From NCBI GenBank assembly GCA_944381335.1, contig CALWKT010000010.1, positions 1 through 10,281 on the forward strand: a stretch of 10,281 bases of DNA, given 5' to 3'. Numbering within the stretch: the first letter of the stretch is position 1; each line of letters starts with the position of its first letter. Positions 4,645 through 10,281 of this stretch are shown piece after piece. Source of the DNA: an uncultured Christensenellaceae bacterium. Lineage in GTDB: Bacteria; Bacillota_A; Clostridia; Christensenellales; UBA3700. Made by a program: the position numbers and the translations under genes. The notes under the pieces are model-generated. The model did not search any database. It worked only from the letters and a program-made list of their open reading frames with translations, and was not told the origin of the DNA.

Positions 4645-6357
4645 TTACTCCCGCGTCAGTCTGTCGTTCAGATCCTTCAGCGCTTTTTCGTCTGCCTTGA
4701 CGACCCGGCGGTCATAGGTGACAAGCCCGTTTACTTCGCTTTGCACGTCAGAAAGCTGGGTGTAAATGCAGGCGCATAGCCCGTTTTCTTTAGCGGGCAG
4801 GAGCTCTTTTTCCCACAGATCCTTTATCGCACCGTTCAGCTTGCCGGTTTCTTTATAGATCGCGTAGCCGAAGATCTTGTCTGAAAACGCGTGATCTTCG
4901 ACTTTCATGCTGTAACCGCCGAACTCGCTGAGAATGACGGGGCGTTTTTCCCTTTTGGGCATCCTGAAAGGAACGAAATATTTGTGTATGCTCCTTATTT
5001 CGCCTCCCTGGTCGCACCAGCCGCTCGCGTGGTCGATGATGCGTGTGTCGTCGAGAGAACGCAGATATTCGCACACTTTTAAGCTGTCGAATTGCCCCCA
5101 TGCTTCGTTGAAAGGGGTCCACAGCGCAATGCAGGGACTGCTGCCGAGAAGGTCGACGACTTCTTTCATTTCCTTGTAGTACAGGTCGCGCCCTTCCTTG
5201 TCCTTACGGCAGTAAAAACCGTAACGGCTGTCCTTGATCTTTATTCCTACGTTGGGGAATATCAGTGAGGCGAGAGGATTGAATCCTCCGCCGCCGTTTA
5301 CGAAGTCCTGCCAGACAATCATGCCCAGTCTGTCGCAGTGATAATACCACCTCAGCGGTTCGATTTTAATATGCTTTCTGAGAGTATTGAAACCGCATTT
5401 TTTAGCGAGCTCTATATCGTAGACGAGCGCTTCGTCGCTCGGTGCGGTATATAAGCCGTCTGACCAGTATCCCTGGTCGAGCAGACCGGTCATGAAACAG
5501 GGTTTGTTGTTGAGCATAAAGCACGGCTTGCCGTCCTTGCGTCTGCCGACCGAAAATTTCCTGAGCGCGTAATAGCCGCCGACTTTGTCTTTGCCGACCG
5601 TTATCTCGAAAGGATAGAGAGAGGGGGTCTCAGGTGACCACAGTCCGCAACCTCTGCAGTCCACGGTGACGCTGCCGTCAACGCTTTCGTAGGTCTTTCC
5701 GTCATGTGACGTTACTTTAAAATTTTTTGAGCCCGTGTTGATTTCAGCAGTTATTTTCACCGTCATCGACTCTATGTCGGACGTGTATCTGAATCTTTTT
5801 ACGTATTCCGTCGGCAGGTATTCCAGCCACACGCTCTGCCAGATTCCGCTTGTTGGGGTATACCATATACCGCCGTGATTCATCGCCTGTTTTCCGCGGC
5901 TGATCGGCTTTGTGTCAGACGGATCCGTAACGCATACGACAAGTTCGTTTTGTCCTTCTTTCAGATACGCTTGAATCTCACATTCGAACGGAGTATAGCC
6001 GCCGGTGTGTTCAGCGGCAAGCGATCCGTTCACGTAAACTCTGCATTTGTAATCGACCGCGCCGAAGTGGAGCAGAGCGACGTCGCCCGTCTCCTTTGTA
6101 AAAAAGGAGCGGTATACGAGAACTTCGTCGGGCATAAGAGTGCGGTTTACTCCGGATAAGAAACTTTCAGGCGCAAAGGGCACGACGATCTTTCCGTCGT
6201 AAGTTTCGCTTGCGTCGGGTCTGTACGAAAGGTCGCCTTTTATTATCTTGTAATCCCAGTTGCCGTTGAGTGAAATGTAGCTGTCCCTGACCATCTGCGG
6301 GCGGGGGTAAGCCGAGGTGTCCGGTTCGTCGGACCATACGGTTTTCAGGTTGTTCAT
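4645..6357 (-). CDS. Glycoside hydrolase family 2 (beta-galactosidase/beta-glucuronidase-like), cytoplasmic
   Basis: 570 residues with three GH2 domains. The N-terminal sugar-binding jelly roll spans about 1-182: NGNWDYK, LHFGAVDYKCRVYVNG, and HTGGYTPFE, ending in the family signature SGIWQSVWLE at 170-179. An Ig-like sandwich spans about 183-275. A TIM barrel runs from about 276 to the end (GFNTLRKHIK, GMIVWQDF). The acid/base is E418 in FNEAWG and the nucleophile is E478 in ILSEFGG. There is no signal peptide, so it acts inside the cell on imported oligosaccharides. It ends directly after the barrel and lacks the extra C-terminal domains of LacZ. Substrate (beta-galactoside, glucuronide, mannoside or arabinoside) cannot be decided. 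The ATG at 6357 is chosen because GGAGG sits 5 nt upstream and MNNLKTVWSDE fits the family start; the open frame's extra 23 codons cover the promoter. It is monocistronic and divergent to cysK. Confidence 0.93.
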   Translation of the reverse strand: MNNLKTVWSDEPDTSAYPRPQMVRDSYISLNGNWDYKIIKGDLSYRPDASETYDGKIVVPFAPESFLSGVNRTLMPDEVLVYRSFFTKETGDVALLHFGAVDYKCRVYVNGSLAAEHTGGYTPFECEIQAYLKEGQNELVVCVTDPSDTKPISRGKQAMNHGGIWYTPTSGIWQSVWLEYLPTEYVKRFRYTSDIESMTVKITAEINTGSKNFKVTSHDGKTYESVDGSVTVDCRGCGLWSPETPSLYPFEITVGKDKVGGYYALRKFSVGRRKDGKPCFMLNNKPCFMTGLLDQGYWSDGLYTAPSDEALVYDIELAKKCGFNTLRKHIKIEPLRWYYHCDRLGMIVWQDFVNGGGGFNPLASLIFPNVGIKIKDSRYGFYCRKDKEGRDLYYKEMKEVVDLLGSSPCIALWTPFNEAWGQFDSLKVCEYLRSLDDTRIIDHASGWCDQGGEIRSIHKYFVPFRMPKREKRPVILSEFGGYSMKVEDHAFSDKIFGYAIYKETGKLNGAIKDLWEKELLPAKENGLCACIYTQLSDVQSEVNGLVTYDRRVVKADEKALKDLNDRLTRE

Positions 6358-6373
6358 ATTCGCCTCCGTAACA

Positions 6374-6402
6374 ATTATACAACACATACGGGCGCATTTC
6401 AA
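6374..6402 (-). promoter_or_regulatory. Sigma-A promoter of the GH2 gene
   Basis: On the minus strand, TTGAAA (6402-6397), a 17-bp spacer and TATAAT (6379-6374). The expected start near 6367 coincides with the first G of the GGAGG SD, so the leader would be only about 10 nt. Confidence 0.8.
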
Positions 6403-6454
6403 TATGCAAATCGACGCGACAGACAAAAGAGTTGAAAAAAATAAAGCGCGGGTA

Positions 6455-6483
6455 TTGAAAAGGCGCGCGCGGTATAGTATTAT
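6455..6483 (+). promoter_or_regulatory. Sigma-A promoter of the cysK-comF-GH13 operon
   Basis: TTGAAA (6455-6460), a 17-bp spacer and TATTAT (6478-6483). The predicted start near 6490 leaves about 20 nt to the ATG, with SD GAGAGG. There is no room for a T-box or other leader riboswitch, so any cysteine control would have to act at the DNA level. Confidence 0.72.
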
Positions 6484-6509
6484 TTATATATGAAACAGAG
6501 AGGTAAGCT

Positions 6510-7430
6510 ATGAAAATATACTCAGACGCGGCAGAGCTGATCGGCAGAACGCCGCTTGTAAGTTTGAAAAGGATCGCAAAAAAATACGCGCTCGGCGCCG
6601 AGATCTGCGCCAAGGTGGAGAGTTTTAACCCGTACAGCGTGAAAGACAGGGTCGCCGTCGAAATAATCGCGCAGGCAGAAAAGGATGGCAAACTCAAAGA
6701 GGGCGGCACGATAATCGAACCTACTTCAGGAAATACGGGGATAGGGCTCGCGTTCGTCGGCGCGCTCAAAGGCTATAAAGTTATTCTGGTCATGCCCGAA
6801 AGCATGAGCGTGGAGAGGCGCAAACTCGTTGCCGCGCTCGGAGCAGAAGTCGTTTTGACTCCGGCAGAGCAAGGCATGCAGGGCGCGCTCGACAAGGCGG
6901 AAGAACTGGCGAAGGAAAAATGCGGATACATCGCGAATCAGTTCGCAAACCCGGCAAACCCGAGGGCGCACGAGCTGACCACCGCGAAGGAAATAATCGC
7001 GGACACGGACGGAAAGGTGGACGTTTTTGTCGCTTCTGTCGGCACAGGCGGCACGCTGAGCGGTACCGGAAGAGTGCTGAAAGCGCACAATCCGGGGGTT
7101 AAGGTCATTGCCGTAGAGCCCGCTTCAAGCCCACTTCTCACAAAAGGCTATGCGGGACCGCACGCGATACAGGGCATAGGAGCCAACTTCATTCCCGACT
7201 CGCTCGACAGAGGAGTGATCGACGAAGTGATCGACGTGACTGACGAAAGAGCGAAAGAAGGCGCAAGAGAACTGGCAAAGACAGAAGGGCTTCTTTGCGG
7301 CATATCGTCCGGAGCCGCGCTCGCCGCAGCGATCGAAGTGGCAAAGAGAAAGGAAAACGTCGGCAAGAGGGTGGTTGTGATACTTCCCGACGGCGGCGAA
7401 AGGTATATGTCCACGGGGCTTTTCGACTGA
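6510..7430 (+). CDS. cysK: Cysteine synthase (O-acetylserine sulfhydrylase), PLP-dependent
   Basis: 306 residues, the usual length for CysK. It converts O-acetyl-L-serine and sulfide to L-cysteine and acetate in the cytoplasm. The PLP Schiff-base lysine is K45 in NPYSVKDR. The substrate/asparagine loop is PTSGNTG at 71-77. The PLP-phosphate loop is GTGGTLSG at 178-185. The serine contacting the pyridine nitrogen is in GISSGAA near 264-270. The C-terminal ILPDGGERYMST is typical. It could also accept O-phosphoserine or act as a CysM-type enzyme, but the overall pattern is CysK. It is the first gene of an operon, its stop codon overlapping the ATG of the ComF-like gene by one base (TGATG). No cysE gene is in the window. 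Confidence 0.96.
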   Translation: MKIYSDAAELIGRTPLVSLKRIAKKYALGAEICAKVESFNPYSVKDRVAVEIIAQAEKDGKLKEGGTIIEPTSGNTGIGLAFVGALKGYKVILVMPESMSVERRKLVAALGAEVVLTPAEQGMQGALDKAEELAKEKCGYIANQFANPANPRAHELTTAKEIIADTDGKVDVFVASVGTGGTLSGTGRVLKAHNPGVKVIAVEPASSPLLTKGYAGPHAIQGIGANFIPDSLDRGVIDEVIDVTDERAKEGARELAKTEGLLCGISSGAALAAAIEVAKRKENVGKRVVVILPDGGERYMSTGLFD

Positions 7431-8242
7431 TGGCTTCTTACGCTCCTTACGGAAGCAGACGCGCTGAGAAAGCCGCGATATTGTTGACACGTATTGCGAA
7501 AACGCTGTTTGTCGACGATTGCAACTGTCTGATCTGCGACCGAGAAGTTTACGACAGACCGAGGAGCGGACTGTGTCCGCAATGCCTTGCCGGTCTTCCG
7601 CTAAACGACGGCGAGATCTGCAGGAAATGCGGCAGAAAGCTCGCCAACGAAGCGGATTACTGCAATACCTGCCAGAACAACGAAAGAAAGTTTTCTTTCG
7701 CAAGATCCGTCTGCGTATACGAGGGATCCGCCGTAACTCTGGTGCACGGGCTGAAGTTTGCGGGGAAACGGTATTACGCCGGATATATGGCGAACCTTAT
7801 GGTGGACAAATATCTGGATGAAAAGTACGATTGCGACCTTGTCGTAGAGGTGCCGCTTTCCGGGAAGAGAAAGAAAAAGAGAGGTTACAACCAGTCCGCG
7901 CTGCTTGCGCGCGAGATATCGCGGGCGCTGAAACTCGATTATGCGCCGGGAGCCGTGGTCAAGATCAAAGACAACAAGGAACAGGCAAGCCTGGGACACG
8001 CAGAAAGAGAGCTGAACGTGAAAGGCGTATACGAAGTCGCAGACGCGGCAGGAGTCAGGGGCAGACGGATCCTTCTCGTCGACGACGTAATGACGACGGG
8101 CGCTACGGCAAGCGAAGTCGCATCGGTCCTTCTGAAAGCAAAGGCGAAAAGCGTAAGCGTTATTACGTTTGCGAGCACGAAATACAAGGTTCCGTCCGAG
8201 ACGGTAAACGGGGAGGAAGATCATGAAGAGCAGATGGTATAA
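7430..8242 (+). CDS. comF: ComF-family protein (zinc-ribbon phosphoribosyltransferase-like)
   Basis: 270 residues. The N-terminal third holds four CxxC pairs (C33/C36, C49/C52, C64/C67, C78/C81), forming the usual ComF double zinc ribbon. The C-terminal part is a type I phosphoribosyltransferase fold with RGYNQ at 151-155 and the PRPP-loop signature ILLVDDVMTTGAT at 214-226 (D218, D219, T223). ComF proteins are needed for DNA uptake in competent bacteria, associate with the cytoplasmic side of the uptake machinery, and are also widespread in non-competent species. The ATG at 7430 is inferred from the TGATG overlap with cysK. The frame stays open 45 codons further upstream, but that stretch is Arg-rich shadow of cysK. 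There is no good SD, so translation probably depends on coupling. Its last 20 nt overlap the GH13 gene. Confidence 0.92.
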   Translation: MASYAPYGSRRAEKAAILLTRIAKTLFVDDCNCLICDREVYDRPRSGLCPQCLAGLPLNDGEICRKCGRKLANEADYCNTCQNNERKFSFARSVCVYEGSAVTLVHGLKFAGKRYYAGYMANLMVDKYLDEKYDCDLVVEVPLSGKRKKKRGYNQSALLAREISRALKLDYAPGAVVKIKDNKEQASLGHAERELNVKGVYEVADAAGVRGRRILLVDDVMTTGATASEVASVLLKAKAKSVSVITFASTKYKVPSETVNGEEDHEEQMV

Positions 8243-9947
8243 GGACAGTTTTTTCTATCAGATTTATCCGCGCAGCTTTTGCGATTCCAACGGGGACGGC
8301 ATCGGAGATCTGAGAGGCATAATCTCCAGGCTGGACTATCTGAAAGAACTGGGGATCACCGCTGTGTGGCTGTCTCCGTGCTATAAATCGCCCAACGACG
8401 ACAACGGCTACGACATCAGCGATTACCGCGACATTATGGACGAGTTCGGCACGATGGCGGATTTCGAGGAACTTGTAAAAGGGCTTCACGAGCGCGGGAT
8501 AAAACTTATCATGGATCTTGTCGTGAACCATACTTCGGACGAACACAACTGGTTCAAAGAAAGCAGGAAAAGCAAGGACAACCCTTACAGAGATTATTAT
8601 TACTGGAAAAAGGGAAAGGGAAAGAAAGGCAACCGCCCGCCCAACAACTGGATGTCCAACTTCCTCGGACCTGCCTGGAAGTACGAAAAGGAGACGGACG
8701 AATGGTATATGCATCTGTTTTCTTACAAGCAGCCCGACCTGAACTGGAACAATCCCAAGGTAAGGCAGGAAGTGGCGGACATCTGCAATTTCTGGTTTGA
8801 AAAGGGAGTGGACGGGTTCAGATGCGACGTCATCACCTACATATCCAAAAAAGACGGTCTGCCTGACGGCAAGATAAAGCTGCCGCTGATCGGCTTTGAA
8901 CAATATTGCCTGACCGACAACTGGCACAAATTCATAAAGGAACTTGCGGACAGGTCCTGGAACAGATACGATACGACCATAGTGGGCGAAGCAATGGGGA
9001 TAACCAGCGAAAACGCCGCACAGTACGTCGACGAGCGTTTCGGAGAACTTGACTGCGTGTTTTCGTTCGAGCATACGAACGCGGACAGATATCTTCAGAT
9101 ATTGCCTCACAACGTAAGCCTGAAAAAACTCAAAGCGATCTTCGCGCGCTGGCAGGCTTTGCCCAAGACCTGCGCGCCCACGCTCTTTTTTGAAAATCAC
9201 GATCAGCCGCGCTGTATGCCGCGTTTCGTAGGCTACAAATGCAAAGGGCATTTCGACGAGGCGGCAAAGATGCTCGCCGTCGCGCTGTATATGCAGAGGG
9301 GCGTGCCTTTCATATACCAGGGGCAGGAAATAGGCATGACCAATCTGCCGGTGAAAGAGGCGAAATACCTGAAAGAGTGCGACGACAGAGAAGACCCGTC
9401 TATGAAAGCCGACGAGGTATACGAAGACGTGCTGTCAGTCAACGTGCTCAAAGCGTTCGGGAAGGTACCTTTCATGCTGCCGCTGGTCAGAAAGGTGCTT
9501 TCAAAAGTGGCGAGAGACCATGCCCGCACGCCTATGCAATGGTCGTCCGAAGCCAACGCAGGGTTTACCGCAGAAGGCGTGAAACCGTGGATGACTGTCA
9601 ATCCGGACTACGTATACAAAAACGTGGACCTTCAGAAACGCGACCCGTCCAGCGTCTGGAATTTTTACAGAAGGCTGATAAAATACCGCCTCGGCAACGA
9701 GTTTGTAATAGAAGGAGAGTTCCGCGAGTTTTACAAAAACAGCGGCAGCCTTTACGTATACGAGCGCAGGCTTAAAGAAGGCGCGCTTGCGGTGATCTGC
9801 AATTTTACCTCAAAGCCGGTAAAGTTCGCCCTGCCAGACGAGTGGAAAGGAAAAAGCGCGCATGCGGAGATCTGCAATTACGACGAGATCATGCCGCTCG
9901 GCAACAGAGAGATACGTCCGTTTGAAGCCGTCGTGTACAGGATCTGA
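8223..9947 (+). CDS. GH13 alpha-glucosidase (oligo-1,6-glucosidase / GH13_31-like)
   Basis: 574 residues, the length of oligo-1,6-glucosidases and their relatives. A (beta/alpha)8 barrel begins at residue 1 with the loop Ca2+ site D21-x-N23-x-D25-xxx-D29. Conserved regions follow: DLVVNHTSD at 98-106 (I), GFRCDVITYIS at 198-208 (II, nucleophile D202), GEAMG at 255-259 (III, acid/base E256) and ENHDQ at 324-328 (IV, D327). A beta-sandwich domain closes the protein. Val203 directly after the nucleophile is the residue that in isomaltase-type enzymes goes with alpha-1,6 cleavage (Thr or Ala in maltases). Trehalose-6-phosphate hydrolases and dextran glucosidases also carry it, so the substrate is open. 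There is no signal peptide: it is intracellular. The ATG has GGAGG 6 nt upstream, inside the end of comF. It is the last gene of the operon. A sugar symporter follows. Confidence 0.93.
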   Translation: MKSRWYKDSFFYQIYPRSFCDSNGDGIGDLRGIISRLDYLKELGITAVWLSPCYKSPNDDNGYDISDYRDIMDEFGTMADFEELVKGLHERGIKLIMDLVVNHTSDEHNWFKESRKSKDNPYRDYYYWKKGKGKKGNRPPNNWMSNFLGPAWKYEKETDEWYMHLFSYKQPDLNWNNPKVRQEVADICNFWFEKGVDGFRCDVITYISKKDGLPDGKIKLPLIGFEQYCLTDNWHKFIKELADRSWNRYDTTIVGEAMGITSENAAQYVDERFGELDCVFSFEHTNADRYLQILPHNVSLKKLKAIFARWQALPKTCAPTLFFENHDQPRCMPRFVGYKCKGHFDEAAKMLAVALYMQRGVPFIYQGQEIGMTNLPVKEAKYLKECDDREDPSMKADEVYEDVLSVNVLKAFGKVPFMLPLVRKVLSKVARDHARTPMQWSSEANAGFTAEGVKPWMTVNPDYVYKNVDLQKRDPSSVWNFYRRLIKYRLGNEFVIEGEFREFYKNSGSLYVYERRLKEGALAVICNFTSKPVKFALPDEWKGKSAHAEICNYDEIMPLGNREIRPFEAVVYRI

Positions 9948-10057
9948 ACGCAAAAACCGGCTTTTACGGGTCTGAGACTTTGAGGGAGAACCTCATGAGA
10001 GGAGTTGATTTTCCCAAGTCTTGTAAATCCGGTGTCTGAAAGAGATCAATTTGTGGA

Positions 10058-10111
10058 TTTTACGCAAAAAAGTGAGTTTTTACGATATTTTTATATACAA
10101 AAACGTAAAAA
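10058..10111. repeat. TTTTACG repeats (two direct, one inverted) upstream of the symporter promoter
   Basis: TTTTACG occurs at 10058-10064 and 10078-10084, and its inverse CGTAAAA at 10104-10110. The last two belong to an 8-bp inverted repeat TTTTTACG/CGTAAAAA with a 19-nt AT-rich centre. Another direct copy lies at 9962-9968. The cluster starts about 30 bp before the -35 box, so it may bind a regulator of sugar uptake. This is inferred from position and repetition only. Confidence 0.4.
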
Positions 10112-10139
10112 TATTAGACTAATTTGTATGATAAGATTG

Positions 10140-10169
10140 TTGAAAAACGCGCGCCGCGTGTGTTAAAAT
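10140..10169 (+). promoter_or_regulatory. Sigma-A promoter of the sugar symporter gene
   Basis: TTGAAA (10140-10145), an 18-bp spacer and TAAAAT (10164-10169). A second AT-rich TATAAT lies at 10173-10178 without a matching -35. The spacer contains the inverted repeat ACGCG-CGC-CGCGT (10147-10159), where a bound repressor would block RNA polymerase. Confidence 0.6.
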
Positions 10170-10197
10170 TATTATAATAAGGTTAAAGGAGAAGGTT

Positions 10198-10281
10198 ATG
10201 AGTTCCAAGGCTTTGAATAAAGGGCTTACCTGGGGTGAGAATATCACCTATTCTCTCGGCTCTCTCGGAAGAGAACTGAGC
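10198..10281 (+). CDS. GPH-family sugar:cation symporter (partial, N-terminus only)
   Basis: The window ends after 28 codons: MSSKALNKGLTWGENITYS followed by LGSLGRELS. The pattern of a short basic start, then LxWxEkixYxLGxLGreL, is the typical N-terminus of glycoside-pentoside-hexuronide:cation symporters (MelB-like, major facilitator superfamily, 12 membrane helices). AAGGAG sits 6 nt upstream of the ATG. Inference: it imports an oligosaccharide or glycoside that the cytoplasmic GH13 or GH2 enzyme then hydrolyses. With so few residues the family call is good but not certain, and the substrate is unknown. Confidence 0.72.
   Translation, partial: MSSKALNKGLTWGENITYSLGSLGRELS

Larger units (their letters stand above)
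9948..10197 (+). other. 250-bp gap between the GH13 gene and the sugar symporter
   Basis: I see no clear T-tailed terminator for the GH13 operon here. The first half holds a foldable segment: AGACTT (9975-9980) with AAGTCT (10016-10021), GGGA with TCCC inside it, and the hairpin TGAGG/CCTCA at 9981-9995. A 14-codon frame with a possible SD lies at 9995-10039. The second half is AT-rich and carries repeated TTTTACG words, then the symporter promoter and RBS. Confidence 0.5.

Noticed and set aside
6358..6426. 23-codon N-terminal extension of the GH2 protein
   Set aside because: It overlaps the TATAAT and TTGAAA of its own promoter, and GGAGG is correctly placed before the ATG at 6357. The Cys-rich extension is not a signal peptide.
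7295..7429. 45-codon N-terminal extension of ComF inside cysK
   Set aside because: It is Arg-rich shadow coding of cysK. ComF homologues start shortly before the first zinc ribbon, and the TGATG junction gives a natural coupled start.
8163..9251. Long minus-strand open frame of 362 codons opposite the GH13 gene
   Set aside because: It is antisense to a fully conserved GH13 enzyme, with no SD, promoter or family similarity.

Overview
The window looks like a chromosomal segment of an anaerobic, probably gut-dwelling, Gram-positive Firmicute (class Clostridia). The pointers are a two-domain rubrerythrin next to a clostridial-type flavin-reductase protein, strong Shine-Dalgarno sequences, near-consensus sigma-A promoters mostly with 17-bp spacers, U-tailed terminators, a lipoprotein-type glycosidase and a moderate GC content. 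The order is a guess; the Christensenellales/Borkfalkiaceae area would fit. There are no rRNA or tRNA genes, CRISPR arrays, transposases or phage genes.

Layout. (1) 1-771, minus: rubrerythrin followed one base later by a flavin-reductase-like gene that runs off the left edge, driven by a perfect TTGACA-17-TATAAT promoter. (2) 970-2128, plus: two small DtxR/MntR-fold regulators. The first keeps most metal-ligand positions. The second keeps the fold but has lost every ligand position I can align. The second is preceded by a strong promoter bracketed by two copies of GTTAGC-N4-GCTAAC, a DtxR-like operator candidate, and ends in a good terminator. (3) 2161-2959, plus: a YjjG-type HAD phosphatase whose promoter sits so close to its ATG that the mRNA may be leaderless. 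(4) 2994-4089, minus: an exported GH16 lipoprotein (beta-glucanase/laminarinase type). (5) 4172-4610, plus: a 106-residue protein of unknown function with a five-cysteine N-terminal part and a histone-tail-like Lys/Ala/Glu tail. (6) 4645-6402, minus: a compact cytoplasmic GH2 glycosidase. (7) 6455-9947, plus: a tightly overlapped run cysK - comF - GH13 alpha-glucosidase. (8) 9948-10281: a 250-bp regulatory gap, then the first 28 codons of a GPH-family sugar:cation symporter.

How it fits together. The left end concerns oxygen/peroxide defence and metal-responsive regulation. Most of the rest concerns glycan use: outside-cell beta-glucan cutting (GH16), cytoplasmic trimming of oligosaccharides (GH2, GH13) and sugar import (GPH symporter). 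cysK (cysteine synthesis) and comF (DNA-uptake/phosphoribosyltransferase family) are cotranscribed with the glucosidase for no obvious pathway reason. Convergent gene pairs share bidirectional terminators and divergent pairs share short promoter regions, so the region is compact. I see no clearly new multi-gene system. The best leads are the ligand-less DtxR-fold regulator with its twin operator boxes and the Cys-rich/Lys-tailed small protein.
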